64,000 bases of DNA from Paracoccaceae bacterium (GCA_023383015.1 JAHDXW010000010.1:57490-121489); one strand, 5' to 3'; counted from the first letter of the stretch, positions 44,943 through 54,869 are shown. Notes: generated by a model not told the origin, from the sequence alone. Made by a program: numbers and translations.

Positions 44943-46085
44943 ATGGCGAGCTATGCCGAACGGATGTCGGCCTTCCAGGCACTCCTGCCGGGCCGGGCCG
45001 ATCTCGTGTTCATCCCGCTCGGGACCGATCTCGACTACCTGACCGGCATCCATCGCGACATCCCGAACTGGGGGCGCAACCTGCACCCCGGCGGCTGGCT
45101 CGAGGGCGCATGGCTCACGCCCGACCGGGGGCCGATCCTGACCCTGCCGCGGATGACCGCCGAGTTCGGCGCCAAGGGCGGTGCGTTCGACGTGCGGGTG
45201 CTTGGTGACTGGGACGACCCCGCGGTGATGGCCGCGGGCATCCTGAAGGAGCTCGGCGTCGCCTCCGGTGCCGTGGTCGCGACGTCGGACGATGCCGAGG
45301 CCGAAAGCCTGATCGAGCTGCAGGCGCTGATCCCCGGCGTGCGCTTTGCCAGCGCCACCCGCATCCTGCGCGAGCTTCGCGTCATCAAGAGCCCCGAGGA
45401 GATCGCCACCCTGCGCGAGGCCGGGCGCATCACCGAGGCCGCCTTCGCCGACGTGCTGAAGATGCTGAAGATCGGGATGACCGAGCTCGAGATCGTCTCG
45501 GAGGTCGATTTCCAGCTCCGCCGTCACGGCTCGCTCGGCCCCTCCTTCACGACATCGGTCTACAACTCCGGGCCTAACCATCCGCTGATGTTCGGCAAGC
45601 GGATGGAGACCTGGCCGCGGAAGCTGACCGCGCCGGTCTCGGTCAACTTCGACTTCGGCGCCGTGCTCGACGGGATGTGCTACGACTTCGGCCGCACCGT
45701 CAGCTTCGGCGCGCCGACGGCCGATTTCCTGAACATCCACAGGCTGGTGATGGAAAGCCAGCGGGCCGGCATCGCGGCGCTGAAGGCGGGCGCGGCGACC
45801 TGCGAGGGCGTCGACCGCGCGGCGCGCGCGGTGATCGAGGCGGGCGGCCACGGCCCCGACTTCCGCCACCGGCTTGGCCATGCCATCGGCTGGGACGTGC
45901 ACGAACCGCCGTTCCTGACGAAGGGCGATGCGACGACGGTGCGCGAGGGAATGATCTTCACCATCGAGCCCTCGATCTTCCGCATGAACACCTTCTCGGC
46001 CCGGGTCGAGGACTGCATCGTCGCCCGCCCCGGCGGCGGCGAGCCGCTGACGAAGGGCTGGCAGGAGCTGACCGTCATCGAGTGA
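44943..46085 (+). CDS. M24 family metallopeptidase (Xaa-Pro dipeptidase/aminopeptidase P-like)
   Basis: A 380-residue two-domain protein with a creatinase-type N-terminal domain and a pita-bread C-terminal domain. The five metal ligands are in place: Asp237 (NFDFG), Asp248 (YDFGRT), His313 (RLGHAIG), Glu342 (TIEPS) and Glu356 (RVEDC). AAAGGAAAG precedes ATG 44943. As the last gene after a peptide-type importer, it probably hydrolyses an imported proline-containing peptide or a related amide such as creatine-like compounds. A terminator-like hairpin follows. Confidence 0.88.
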   Translation: MASYAERMSAFQALLPGRADLVFIPLGTDLDYLTGIHRDIPNWGRNLHPGGWLEGAWLTPDRGPILTLPRMTAEFGAKGGAFDVRVLGDWDDPAVMAAGILKELGVASGAVVATSDDAEAESLIELQALIPGVRFASATRILRELRVIKSPEEIATLREAGRITEAAFADVLKMLKIGMTELEIVSEVDFQLRRHGSLGPSFTTSVYNSGPNHPLMFGKRMETWPRKLTAPVSVNFDFGAVLDGMCYDFGRTVSFGAPTADFLNIHRLVMESQRAGIAALKAGAATCEGVDRAARAVIEAGGHGPDFRHRLGHAIGWDVHEPPFLTKGDATTVREGMIFTIEPSIFRMNTFSARVEDCIVARPGGGEPLTKGWQELTVIE

Positions 46086-46114
46086 CGGCGCGCTCGCCCG
46101 CCGCCGCAACGCAA

Positions 46115-46140
46115 GGGGGCGCCCCTACCGGGGCGCCCCC
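46115..46140. terminator. Perfect hairpin between convergent M24 peptidase and TRAP operons
   Basis: GGGGGCGCCCC (46115-46125) and GGGGCGCCCCC (46130-46140) form an 11-base-pair stem with loop TACC. It lies midway between converging genes and probably terminates both. A T-tract is absent on both sides, so it may need Rho or act mainly as mRNA-end protection. Confidence 0.65.
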
Positions 46141-46160
46141 GGCCGTTCATCCCGCAGCTG

Positions 46161-47141
46161 TCAGCGGCCCATGAAGGCCTGGAAGCGGGCGAGGTAATCG
46201 CTGGCCTCCGGCTGGTCCTTCAGGATCACCTCCCAGGACTTGCGCGCCATCTCGGCGAAGGGCGCGAGGTCGGGCTCGATGATCGTGACGCCCGCACCCG
46301 CCGCGGTGACCAGCCCGTCGGCAGCCAGCTTGTCATGCGCCGCGATCCCCACCGCGATCGCCTCGAGCGCGGTCGCCTGCACCATCGCCTGCAGGTCGGC
46401 CGGCAGCGATTCCCAGAATGCCTTCGACAGCACGAAGACCGTGGTCGACTGGTGCGTCTTGGTCAGCGTGTAGTTCTTGGCAACCTCGTAGAAGCGGTCG
46501 GCGACGAAGGCGTCGGGCGAGATCTCCATCGCGTCCACGACGCGGTTCTGCAGCGCCATGAACACCTCGCCGTAGGCCATCGGCGTCGGCTGCGTGCCGA
46601 GCGCGTTGTAGGCCTCGACGAAGCCCGGCGTCGGCAGCACGCGGATCTTCAGGCCGGCCATGTCGGCGACCGAGCTGATGGGCGCGAACGAGGCCACCGA
46701 CCGCTCGTAGATCGACCCGAAGCCGAGGCCGTACATCTCGTAGCCGCCCAGCAGATCCAGCATCTCGCGGCCCATGTCCGACTGCAGGATCTCGTAGGCC
46801 TGTGCCTTCTCGTCGAAGAGATAGGGCAGCGACAGCACGCGGTACGCCGGCACCACGGTCTCCAGCGTCGAGCCGCCGACCAGCGCGCCGGAAAGGATGC
46901 CGGTGCGCAGCGACTGGATCGCCCGCGTCTCGTTGCCCGCCTGGGCACAGCACTGGATCTCGACCGCGATGCGTCCGCCCGAGCGCTCCTCGATCAGGCG
47001 CTTGAACTCGCCGAAGATCACCTGGTAGGGGCTCTGGTCGCTCAGGACATGCGCCAGCGTCATCGGGAAGTCCTGGGCCGAGGCCGGCGCCGCGAGGGCG
47101 AGCGCCGCCGCAAGGCCGGTCAGATGCCGAGTGAAGGTCAT
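46161..47141 (-). CDS. dctP: TRAP transporter solute-binding protein (DctP-type)
   Basis: A 326-residue periplasmic binding protein with a Sec signal (HLTGLAAALALAAPASAQ) from ATG 47141, preceded by GGAGAG. VADMAGLKIRV contains the conserved Arg that clamps a carboxylate ligand, followed by QPTPMAYGEVFMALQNRVVD, the DctP fingerprint. It is last in a Q-M-P gene order. The ligand is therefore likely an organic acid. It can serve as the reference for the decayed copy at 29300-30115. Confidence 0.9.
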   Translation of the reverse strand: MTFTRHLTGLAAALALAAPASAQDFPMTLAHVLSDQSPYQVIFGEFKRLIEERSGGRIAVEIQCCAQAGNETRAIQSLRTGILSGALVGGSTLETVVPAYRVLSLPYLFDEKAQAYEILQSDMGREMLDLLGGYEMYGLGFGSIYERSVASFAPISSVADMAGLKIRVLPTPGFVEAYNALGTQPTPMAYGEVFMALQNRVVDAMEISPDAFVADRFYEVAKNYTLTKTHQSTTVFVLSKAFWESLPADLQAMVQATALEAIAVGIAAHDKLAADGLVTAAGAGVTIIEPDLAPFAEMARKSWEVILKDQPEASDYLARFQAFMGR

Positions 47142-47166
47142 GGGTTGTCTCTCCTGTCGGAAGGGT

Positions 47167-48441
47167 TCAGCGGAGCAGCGCCAGCGATAGGCCCGGCACA
47201 TAGGTGATGATCATCAGGTTCGCGAAGAGGACCGCGAGAAACACCGCCAGCGGCCGCATGAGCTGCTCCATGGTTATGCGGGCCACGCCGCAGGCGATGA
47301 AGAGGTTCACCCCGACCGGCGGCGTGACCATCCCGACCGCGAGGTTGACGATGGTGATCAGGCCGAAGTGGACGGGGTCGATGCCGTAGACCCGCGCCGC
47401 GATCGGGGCCAGGATCGGGGCAAGGATGATGATCGCCGCGAAGGTCTCCATGAACATCCCGACGACGATCAGGAACATGTTCACCAGCAGCAGGAACACC
47501 AGGGGGTCGGAGGTGACCGTCGACAGCAGCGCGCCGATCTGCTGGGGCGCCCGCAGCAGGTGCAGCGCGAAGGCGAACATCGCCGCGAAGGCGACGATGA
47601 TCATCACCACCGCCGAGGTCACCGCGGCCCGAGCGAAGATCGCCGGCAGTTCGCGCGGCGCGATCTCGCGGTAGACGACGACGCCGAGGAAGAGCGCGTA
47701 GACGACCGCGACCGCCGCCGCCTCGGTGGCGGTGAAGACGCCGCCGAAGATGCCGCCGAGGATGATCACCGGCATCAGCAGCGACAGCACGCCCCGGCGC
47801 AGCGCCGCGAGCAGCCCCGACGCCCAGGGGCCGGGACGGAAGGGCTGGACCTCGCCGTAGCCGCGCAACCAGGAAATGAGGATCACCGTCAGGATCAGCG
47901 AGCCGCCGATCAGGAGCCCCGGCAGGATGCCGGCGATGAACAGGTCGGTGATCGAGACGTTGGTGATGACCCCGTAGAGGATCATAGCCATCGACGGCGG
48001 GATGATCACGCCAAGCTCGCCCGACGAGGCGGTGGTCGCGGCGCTGAAGGGGCGGGGATAGCGCTGCTTCTCCATCTCGGGGATCAGCATCGAGCCAACC
48101 GCCGCCGCCGTCGCCGCCGACGAGCCGGAGATGGTGGCAAACAGCATCGAGGTCAGCACCACTGCCGCTGCAAGTCCCCCGCGCACGAAGGAGACCAGCG
48201 CCTTGGCCACCCCGACCAGCCTTGCCGCGATCCCGCCGGTCTGCATCAGCCGGCCCGCCAGCACGTAGAGGGGCAGTGCCATCAGCGCGAAGCTGTCGAG
48301 CGACTCGAACACCACCTGCGGGATGGCGATCAGCGGCACGTTGCGCGCCAGAAGCGTCGGCACTGCCGCCAGGCCCAGCGCCAGTGCGATCGGCACGCTT
48401 GCCGCGAACAGGGCGAGCAGGAGCAGGACAAGGCCGAGCAT
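47167..48441 (-). CDS. dctM: TRAP transporter large permease (DctM-type)
   Basis: A 424-residue ion-coupled permease with about eleven or twelve helices. GGLAAAVVLTSMLFATISGSSAATAAAVGSM (read as FATISGSSAATAAAVG), GVIIPPSMAMILYG and the C-terminal MVTPPVGVNLF are DctM motifs; two Pro-rich re-entrant hairpins are expected there. It follows the small-subunit gene after three bases and precedes the binding protein by 25. Confidence 0.9.
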   Translation of the reverse strand: MLGLVLLLLALFAASVPIALALGLAAVPTLLARNVPLIAIPQVVFESLDSFALMALPLYVLAGRLMQTGGIAARLVGVAKALVSFVRGGLAAAVVLTSMLFATISGSSAATAAAVGSMLIPEMEKQRYPRPFSAATTASSGELGVIIPPSMAMILYGVITNVSITDLFIAGILPGLLIGGSLILTVILISWLRGYGEVQPFRPGPWASGLLAALRRGVLSLLMPVIILGGIFGGVFTATEAAAVAVVYALFLGVVVYREIAPRELPAIFARAAVTSAVVMIIVAFAAMFAFALHLLRAPQQIGALLSTVTSDPLVFLLLVNMFLIVVGMFMETFAAIIILAPILAPIAARVYGIDPVHFGLITIVNLAVGMVTPPVGVNLFIACGVARITMEQLMRPLAVFLAVLFANLMIITYVPGLSLALLR

Positions 48442-48444
48442 CCC

Positions 48445-48972
48445 TTACTCCTCGGGCGCGTGGTCGGAGGCGAAGCGCAGGTCGCGGCCCTCGAGCACCG
48501 TCTCGGCCACCAGGGCGAGGGCGTTCCAGACCATCAGCGCCGCACCGACCGGCATCGCCCAGTAGACCCAGGACTTGCGCAGGTTCATCACCGGGCTGGT
48601 CTCGGTGCGGCCAAGCTCGACGAACTGGATGCCGACCCAGATCATGGTCGCGAAGAAGGCGATGGATATCACCGTCACGGCATAGCGCAGCGGCACGCCG
48701 GCCGCCGCGGGCAGCTTCCGGATCAGGAATTCCAGCGCGATCATCCTGGCATGGCGCACGCCCACGCCGGCCCCGAGGAAAACCATCCAGATCAGCGCAT
48801 AGCGCGCGAGTTCCTCGGTCCAGGGGGCGGAGATGTTGATGCCGGCGGCGGTCAGCACGAAGCGAACGCTCACCTGCCAGGCGACGGCGGCGACGACGAC
48901 GGCCAGCAGCAGTCCCGTCGCCAGCGTGACGACGGCGTTGACCGCATCGGTCGCGCGCAGGATCAGCCGCAC
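48445..48972 (-). CDS. dctQ: TRAP transporter small permease (DctQ-type)
   Basis: About 175 residues from GTG 48972, with four helices and the WTEELARYALIWMVFLGAG motif typical of DctQ. A longer frame from ATG 49068 would overlap the operator arms at 49032-49071 and adds an unlikely polar leader with cysteines, so GTG was chosen; GGAAGG lies directly before it. It opens the TRAP operon on this strand. Confidence 0.82.
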   Translation of the reverse strand: MRLILRATDAVNAVVTLATGLLLAVVVAAVAWQVSVRFVLTAAGINISAPWTEELARYALIWMVFLGAGVGVRHARMIALEFLIRKLPAAAGVPLRYAVTVISIAFFATMIWVGIQFVELGRTETSPVMNLRKSWVYWAMPVGAALMVWNALALVAETVLEGRDLRFASDHAPEE

Positions 48973-49031
48973 CCTTCCCCCCGTCGCGCGGGCCGTGCAC
49001 CGCGCTGCCAGCGACCCTGCAACAGGCGACG

Positions 49032-49071
49032 TTTGTGCGCAAGAAAAATATTTGTCCGGCATGCGCACAAA
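49032..49071. promoter_or_regulatory. Inverted repeat upstream of the TRAP operon (site D)
   Basis: TTTGTGCGCA (49032-49041) and TGCGCACAAA (49062-49071) are exact reverse complements, spaced about one looping turn apart around an AT-rich stretch (AAAAATATTTG). The GCGCACAAATG core is the same as in the site upstream of the Dpp-type operon. It sits 60-100 bases upstream of dctQ, and 7 bases from the stop of the deacetylase gene. Confidence 0.6.
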
Positions 49072-49077
49072 TGCGGC

Positions 49078-49968
49078 CTAGCCGCGATTGCGCCAGACCC
49101 AGTCGGCCACCTCTGCATGGGTGGCGATCCACACCGGGCCGCTGGCACGCGCATGCGCCAGCAGCGCGTCGAGAATCCAGATCCGCGACCGGTATCCAAT
49201 CACGAACGGGTGGAAGACCGCCTGGAACAGCCCTCCTTCGGCGAAGGCGCCGTCGAGTTCCCGCCGGAAGATGTCGAAGACCGCCTCGGGCGACATCCAC
49301 GGCCGTGTCGCCGGGTCGCGGTTGAACAGGAAGTAGACGGCGTCGTCGCGCGACCACTCGACCGGGATTTCCACCACGCCGGTCGAGCGTCCGTCGCACA
49401 TCAGTTCGTAGGGCGCGTCGTCTGCCATCAGGCTCGAGTCGTAGGCAAACCCCAGCTCGGCCACAAGTTCGACGGTGTGCGGCGACAGATCCCACTGCGC
49501 GGCGCGGTGGCCGACCGGCAGCGTCCCGGTCATCGCCGCCAGTGCGTCGCGGGCCCGCCGCATGAGGTCGCGCTCGGTCTCCCGGTCCAGCCGCGAGGTG
49601 TTCTCGTGGATCCAGCCATGCACCCCGATCTCGTGGCCGGCGGCGGCCAGGGGCGACAGCGCCCCGGGCGCGATCAGCCCGGCCACGGCCGGCACGAAGA
49701 AGGTCGCCCTTGCGTCGTGGCGGGCGAGCACGTCAAGGATGCGCGGCACCCCCCTCCGCCGCCCGAACTCGCCCCAGGCAAGCCGGCCGATCGCCGCCCG
49801 GCCCAGGCCCAGCTCGAAGGTCTCGTGGTCGGCATCGAAGGACAGCGCCAGCGCGCAGCGGGCGCCCCCCGGCCATGACGGCGGCACCAGGCGGCGGCCG
49901 GCCCGCACGCGCTCCACGGCCGCCCGCCAGCCGGCCTCGGGCGTCTCCCAGGGCCGGTCGGGGTTCAC
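49078..49968 (-). CDS. Polysaccharide deacetylase (CE4) family protein, likely cytosolic
   Basis: A 296-residue NodB-homology protein. Catalytic/metal residues are visible as SFDADHE (Asp45, Asp47) and HGWIH (His117, His121), which form the CE4 triad. No signal peptide or membrane segment exists, unlike cell-wall deacetylases, so a small intracellular amide (as for PuuE allantoinase-type relatives) is a better guess than a polymer. It starts with GTG at 49968 overlapping the aminotransferase stop and is the last gene of a long coupled operon. Confidence 0.83.
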   Translation of the reverse strand: MNPDRPWETPEAGWRAAVERVRAGRRLVPPSWPGGARCALALSFDADHETFELGLGRAAIGRLAWGEFGRRRGVPRILDVLARHDARATFFVPAVAGLIAPGALSPLAAAGHEIGVHGWIHENTSRLDRETERDLMRRARDALAAMTGTLPVGHRAAQWDLSPHTVELVAELGFAYDSSLMADDAPYELMCDGRSTGVVEIPVEWSRDDAVYFLFNRDPATRPWMSPEAVFDIFRRELDGAFAEGGLFQAVFHPFVIGYRSRIWILDALLAHARASGPVWIATHAEVADWVWRNRG

Positions 49969-51353
49969 GCCGGCAGCACCTCGTGCAGCGCCTCGCGGAA
50001 GGTTCCGGCCAGCCGGTCGATCTCGGCCTCGGTGATGACCAGCGGCGGGGCGAATCCGATGATGTCGCCCTCGGGCATGGCCCTGGCGATCACCCCGCGC
50101 CGCAGCATCGCCGCGGCGACCTTCGGCGCCACCTGGAAGGGCGGGTCGTAGAAGACCAGGCGCTGCGGATCGGCCATCAGCTCCACCGCGGCCATCAGCC
50201 CCACGCCCCGCACCTCGCCCACGTTGGGATGCCCCGCCGCGGCCTCGCGCAGCCGGCCCACAAGATGCGGGCCCAGCCGGTCGGCGCGCCCCGGCAGGTC
50301 GAGCCGGTCGACGAGCTCGAGCGTCGCCACGCCGGCGGCGCAGGAGACGGGATGGGCCGAATAGGTCCAGCCGTGGCCGAGCGGCCCGAAGGCGTCGGCC
50401 CCTGCCATCAGCACGTCGAACACCCGCTGCGACACGACCGAGCCCGACAGGGGTGCGTAAGCCGAAGTCAACCCTTTGGCAACGGTCATGAAATCGGCGC
50501 GGATGCCGTAGCGGTCGCAGCCGAACATCCGCCCCGTCCGGCCGAAGCCTGTCACCACCTCGTCGGCGATCAGCAGGATTCCGTGGCGGTCGAGCACCTC
50601 CTGCACGCGGGCCCAGTAGCCCTCGGGCGGCGGCGCCAGGCCGCCGGTGCCCATCACCGGCTCGCCGATGAAGGCCGCGATGGAGCCCGCGCCCTCCTCG
50701 GCGATCATCATCTCCAGCCGCTCGATGGCCCAGTCGGTGAACTGCGCTTCCGTCATCCCCGGCTCGGGCCGGCGGAGATGAATCGCGGGTTCGGTGTGCA
50801 GGAAGCCCGGCAGCGGCAGGTTGAACCGCGCCTGGTAGATCGCAAGCCCCGTCATCGACCCCGACACGATGCCCGACCCGTGGTAGGCCCGCCGCCGGCT
50901 GATGATCTTGCGCCGCTGCGGCTCGCCCTTCAGGTGCCAGTAGTGCCAGGCGAGCTTGACGTTGGTCTCGTTGGCATCCGATCCCGACAGGCCGAAGAAC
51001 ACCCGCGCCATGTGCCCCGGCGCGCGGTCCATGATCATCTTGGCCAGCCGGATCGCCGGCTCGTTGCCGTGCCCGCCGAAGGCGTGGAAGTAGGCCAGCT
51101 CGTGCGCCTGCCGGGCGATCGCATCGGCGATCTCGGTGCGCCCGTAACCCGCGTTCACGCAGTAGAGCGCCGCGAAGCCGTCGAGCAGCCGGTTGCCGTC
51201 GCGGTCCACCACCGTGCAGCCATCGCCGCCGGTGATGATGCGCCCGGGCACGTCGCCCCGGGCATGGTTGGCCACATGGGTCGTGGGATGCAGGAAATGG
51301 TCGCGGTCCCAGGCCGCGAGATCGTCGTTGATCCTCAGTTCCTCGGCGGTCAT
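49965..51353 (-). CDS. Class III PLP-dependent aminotransferase
   Basis: A 462-residue fold-type I aminotransferase of the omega-amino acid group. PLP Lys is K293 ([14 protein letters not shown]), Asp264 contacts the pyridine nitrogen ([15 protein letters not shown]), and the [18 protein letters not shown] and YHGS motifs belong to the same class. It transfers amino groups of amines, beta-alanine or gamma-aminobutyrate-type compounds, usually to pyruvate. ATG 51353 overlaps the SDR stop. Confidence 0.88.
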   Translation of the reverse strand: MTAEELRINDDLAAWDRDHFLHPTTHVANHARGDVPGRIITGGDGCTVVDRDGNRLLDGFAALYCVNAGYGRTEIADAIARQAHELAYFHAFGGHGNEPAIRLAKMIMDRAPGHMARVFFGLSGSDANETNVKLAWHYWHLKGEPQRRKIISRRRAYHGSGIVSGSMTGLAIYQARFNLPLPGFLHTEPAIHLRRPEPGMTEAQFTDWAIERLEMMIAEEGAGSIAAFIGEPVMGTGGLAPPPEGYWARVQEVLDRHGILLIADEVVTGFGRTGRMFGCDRYGIRADFMTVAKGLTSAYAPLSGSVVSQRVFDVLMAGADAFGPLGHGWTYSAHPVSCAAGVATLELVDRLDLPGRADRLGPHLVGRLREAAAGHPNVGEVRGVGLMAAVELMADPQRLVFYDPPFQVAPKVAAAMLRRGVIARAMPEGDIIGFAPPLVITEAEIDRLAGTFREALHEVLPA

Positions 51354-52042
51354 ATCAGGCTCTCCAGCCGGGTGTTGGCGATGAACTCGGGCACGCTCGC
51401 CTGGTTGGGAAGCGACAGCACGAAGGCTACCATCGCCGCCACCGTCTCGGGTCGCAGCCGGTCGGCCTTTGGCGTGACGCCGGGCAGCCCGTCGATCATC
51501 CCGGTGTCGATCGCGCCGGTGCAGATCGCGGTGGCGCGCACCCCGTCCTCCCAGCCGGCGAAGCGCGCCGCCTGGGTCAGCGCAAGGAGCGCGTGCTTGG
51601 TCATGGTGTAGCCGACCGACACACCGGCACGATAGCGCTTGGCGTCGGTCGAGGCGATGTTGACGATGCGCCCTGCGCCGGTCCGCCGCAGATGCGGCAG
51701 GGCGGCGCGGATCAGCCGGAAGGGCGCCTTGGCGTTGACCTCCCACATCGCGTCGAGGTCGGCCTCGCCACCCTGCGCGAAGTCAACGACGCGCAGGATG
51801 CCGGCGTTGTTGACCAGTGCGTCGATGCGCCCGAAGCGGTCGGCCGTGGCCGCCACCCAGGCTTCCGCGCTGGCGGGGTCGGCGGCGTCGAAACGGGCGG
51901 CAAGGCAGCGGTCGGCGGGCAGGAAGGATGCCTGCGCCGGCGCCCGCAGCCCGGCCGAGACCGTCCATCCCTCGGCCAGCAGGCACTCGGCAATGGCCCG
52001 GCCGAGGCCGCGTCCGGCACCCGAGACCATCGCCACCCGCAT
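51350..52042 (-). CDS. Short-chain dehydrogenase/reductase
   Basis: A 230-residue classical SDR. NAD(P) motif [10 protein letters not shown] near the N-terminus, NNAG structural motif, and the catalytic YTMTK (Tyr and Lys) with an upstream Ser in NIAST are complete. Its start shares one base with the stop of the next SDR gene (TGATG). Probable role: oxidation or reduction of a hydroxyl group in the pathway of the surrounding importer operon. Confidence 0.87.
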   Translation of the reverse strand: MRVAMVSGAGRGLGRAIAECLLAEGWTVSAGLRAPAQASFLPADRCLAARFDAADPASAEAWVAATADRFGRIDALVNNAGILRVVDFAQGGEADLDAMWEVNAKAPFRLIRAALPHLRRTGAGRIVNIASTDAKRYRAGVSVGYTMTKHALLALTQAARFAGWEDGVRATAICTGAIDTGMIDGLPGVTPKADRLRPETVAAMVAFVLSLPNQASVPEFIANTRLESLI

Positions 52043-52827
52043 CAGAACAGCCCCTGATAGACGCCGCCGTCGTTGACGATGTTCTGCCCGGAGACGAAGC
52101 CCGCCTGGGCCGAGCACAGGAAGGCGATCAGGTCGCCGCATTCGGCGGGGTCGGCGAAGCGGCCGGCCGGGCAGCCCTTCAGCCGGTCGGCCACGATCGC
52201 CTCGTAGGTGGTGTTGGCACGGGCGGCGTGGCCGTGCAGGTTGGTGTGCAGCGCCTCGGTGTCGAAGAGGCCGGGGCAGACGGTGTTGATGGTCACGTTG
52301 TGGGGGATGAGTTCGCGCACCATCGCCGCCACCGCCCCCGACAGCGCCACGCGCGCGGCATGCGAGTGGGCGAATCCGACCTGCGGAAACTTGATGAAGC
52401 TCACCGACATGTTGACGATGCGGCCGAAGCGGCGCTCCGCCATCCCCGGCGCCACCGCCTGGATCATCTCGACCGAGGCGAGGAAATGCACCTCGAGCCA
52501 GCGGCGCCATTCCTCCGGCGTGATCCGCGCATAGGGGGTGGGCACCTGCCGCACGCCGGGGTTGTTGACGAGGATGTCCACCGTTTCGCCCGCCGCCGCA
52601 AGGATCGCCGCGCGGCCCTCGGCGGTCGTGACGTCGGCGGCGACGGAGCTCACCGGCACCCCGAATTCGGCACGGATGGCCGCCGCCGCCGCCTCCAGCG
52701 GTGCGGCGGTGCGGGCGTTGAGGGTCAGCGCCACGCCCTCGCGGGCCAGCGCGCGGGCCGTGGCCAGCCCCAGCCCCTTGCTTGCTGCCGTGACGACGGC
52801 CCGCCGGCCGGCAATCCCGAGGTCCAT
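52042..52827 (-). CDS. SDR-family protein lacking the catalytic Tyr and Lys
   Basis: A 261-residue SDR with a modified cofactor motif TAASKGLGLATA and NNPG in place of NNAG. At the position of the YxxxK pair it reads FAHSH (Phe152 and His156), so neither catalytic residue is present; Ser141/Ser143 precede it. The rest of the fold, including the PGLFDT loop and GQNIVNDGG end, is normal. Such proteins may use another mechanism or act as binding/regulatory partners; one well-known subgroup with LSNA in this position is catalytically unexplained. Encoded between a complete SDR and a DapA-like enzyme. Confidence 0.8.
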   Translation of the reverse strand: MDLGIAGRRAVVTAASKGLGLATARALAREGVALTLNARTAAPLEAAAAAIRAEFGVPVSSVAADVTTAEGRAAILAAAGETVDILVNNPGVRQVPTPYARITPEEWRRWLEVHFLASVEMIQAVAPGMAERRFGRIVNMSVSFIKFPQVGFAHSHAARVALSGAVAAMVRELIPHNVTINTVCPGLFDTEALHTNLHGHAARANTTYEAIVADRLKGCPAGRFADPAECGDLIAFLCSAQAGFVSGQNIVNDGGVYQGLF

Positions 52828-53744
52828 CACGCCACCTTCGCACGGGGGGCAAGCAGCCGGTGCATGCCCGCCTCGAGCCCGGCCAGAGGCGGCCCGGCAA
52901 GCGGACGCAGCGGCGGCCGCGGCAGCCCGCCTCCGGGCAGCCCCGCCAGGTTCATCGCCGCCTTGGTGGCGGGATAGAGCGTCCGGCCCTCGCTGGTGAA
53001 CAGTGCCGTCATCTCCATCCCGGTGCGCTGCAGCGCCCAGGCCTCCTCCATCCGCCCCGCCCGGGTCGCGTACCAGAGGTCCAGGCAGCCCTCCCAGACG
53101 TTGGGGAAGCAGTCCATGTGGCCGTCGCAGCCGGCCAGCGCCGCCGCAACCCCGAACACCGAGGACGGCCCGCAGAACACGCGGATGCGGTCGCGCACGC
53201 GGTTCAGCGTGTCGTGGAAGTTGGTCCAGTTTCCCGAGGATTCCTTGATCGCCACGACCTGGTCGAGATCGGCCAGCCGGCCGGCGAGGGCGGGCGTGAT
53301 GGCGTTGCCGGCGTTGCCGGGGATGTTGTACAGAACCACCGGCAGCACGGCGCCGCGGTCCACCGCCTCGAAATGGGCCACCATCTCGGCCTCGGTGGCG
53401 TGCAGGAAGTAGGGCGGCATCACCAGCACCCCGTCGGCGCCGGCCTCGCGCGCGGCGTGGATCTGCTCGACCACCTCGGAGGGCGTGACCGCACCGGTCC
53501 CGACGATCGCCGGGCCGCGGCCGCGGCAGGCATCGGCGGCAAGCCGTGCCAGGCGCGCCCGCTCGGCGAACGACAGCGCCCAGAACTCGCCGGTGCATCC
53601 GGCCGCGATCATGCCGGCAGCGCCGGCGCGGAACAGCCGGTCTATGTTGGCCACGAAACCCTCCTCGTCGATCGAGTGATCGGTCCTGAAGGGGGTGGTG
53701 AGCGCGGGCACCGGGCCCGCCCAGGCGACGGAGGTACGGTTCAA
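52827..53744 (-). CDS. Dihydrodipicolinate synthase/N-acetylneuraminate lyase family protein
   Basis: A 305-residue TIM-barrel class I aldolase. The Schiff-base Lys is K167 (AIKESSGN) and Tyr139 lies in YNIPGN; the GCTGEF motif replaces the usual GTTGE, leaving Cys at the first Thr, a deviation that suggests a different substrate from dihydrodipicolinate. The start is TTG at 53744, with AGGAG seven bases before it, overlapping the ATPase stop (TTGA). It likely cleaves or dehydrates a 2-keto acid derived from the imported sugar or amino acid. Confidence 0.84.
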   Translation of the reverse strand: MNRTSVAWAGPVPALTTPFRTDHSIDEEGFVANIDRLFRAGAAGMIAAGCTGEFWALSFAERARLARLAADACRGRGPAIVGTGAVTPSEVVEQIHAAREAGADGVLVMPPYFLHATEAEMVAHFEAVDRGAVLPVVLYNIPGNAGNAITPALAGRLADLDQVVAIKESSGNWTNFHDTLNRVRDRIRVFCGPSSVFGVAAALAGCDGHMDCFPNVWEGCLDLWYATRAGRMEEAWALQRTGMEMTALFTSEGRTLYPATKAAMNLAGLPGGGLPRPPLRPLAGPPLAGLEAGMHRLLAPRAKVA

Positions 53745-54865
53745 GGCTGGTCTCCTGCTGCAGCGGCCGCAACGGCGCCGGATGGTGATGGGGCGTTCAG
53801 CCGCCGGCCGGTCGGCCCGGGTGCGAACAGATGCGCGGCCGGCCCGTTCAGCGCCAGGCGGACCTGCCCGCCGACGCGCAGGGCCAATCCCGCCGGTGAA
53901 CGTCCGACAAGCCGCGGCCCGCCCTCGCCGAGGGTGACGGCGATGATCGCCTCGTGGCCGGTCTCCTCGACCAGCTGCACCGTGCCGGCAAGCGGCCCGG
54001 TGCCGAAGCTCAGGTGCTCGGGCCGCAGTCCCAGGCAGGCCGGGCCGGGCTGCGTCCCCGCCGCCAGCGGGCCGACCGCGAGGGCAAGGCCTGGGGCGCG
54101 GAACTCCGGCCCCGCGGGGCCGGCGGCAAGCTCGCCGTCGATCAGGTTCATCGACGGGGTGCCGATGAAGCCGGCCACGAAGCGGTTTGCCGGCGCGGCG
54201 TAGACCGCCTGCGGCGGGGCGAACTGCTGCAGCCGCCCGCCCTCGAGGATGGCGATCCGGTCCGACATCGTCATCGCCTCGAGCTGGTCGTGGGTGACAT
54301 AGACCATCGTCCGCCCCAGCCGGCGGTGCAGTTCCACAAGCTCGGCGCGCATGTGGCCGCGGAGCTTGGCGTCGAGGTTCGACAGGGGCTCGTCCAGGAG
54401 GAATACCCGCGGGTCGCGCACCAGCGCGCGGCCAAGCGCCACACGCTGCTGCTGGCCGCCCGACAGCTGCCGCGGCCGGCGGTCGAGCAGCGGGCCGAGC
54501 TGGAGCATCTCGGCCACCTTCGCCACCCGCGGCCCGCGCTCACCCCGCGGCACGCCGCGCTTCTTCAGGGGGTAGGCGATGTTCTCGGCGACCGTCATGT
54601 GCGGGTAGAGCGCATAGGACTGGAACACCATCGCGATGTCGCGCTGCGCCGGGGGCAGGTCGTTGACCCTCCGGCCGCCGATCAGGATCTCGCCCGCACT
54701 GGGGAAGTCCAGCCCGGCCAGCATGCGCAGCGTCGTCGTCTTGCCGCAGCCCGACGGGCCCAGCAGCGACACGAACTCGCCCGCCTCGATCGCCAGGTCG
54801 AGGTCGTCGACCGCGACCACCGCGCCCCAGGCCTTGCGGACCTTGCGGAATTCGACATCGGCCAT
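53741..54865 (-). CDS. Sugar-type ABC ATP-binding protein (UgpC/MalK-like)
   Basis: A 374-residue ATPase with Walker A GPSGCGKTT, signature LSGGQQQRVALGRAL, Walker B VFLLDEPLSNLDAKLR and switch VTHDQLEAMTMSDR, then a C-terminal TOBE-type regulatory region including RPEHLSF. It follows the permeases and ends in the TTGA overlap with the DapA-like gene, linking the importer directly to catabolic enzymes. Confidence 0.89.
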   Translation of the reverse strand: MADVEFRKVRKAWGAVVAVDDLDLAIEAGEFVSLLGPSGCGKTTTLRMLAGLDFPSAGEILIGGRRVNDLPPAQRDIAMVFQSYALYPHMTVAENIAYPLKKRGVPRGERGPRVAKVAEMLQLGPLLDRRPRQLSGGQQQRVALGRALVRDPRVFLLDEPLSNLDAKLRGHMRAELVELHRRLGRTMVYVTHDQLEAMTMSDRIAILEGGRLQQFAPPQAVYAAPANRFVAGFIGTPSMNLIDGELAAGPAGPEFRAPGLALAVGPLAAGTQPGPACLGLRPEHLSFGTGPLAGTVQLVEETGHEAIIAVTLGEGGPRLVGRSPAGLALRVGGQVRLALNGPAAHLFAPGPTGRRLNAPSPSGAVAAAAAGDQP

Positions 54866-54869
54866 GGGT

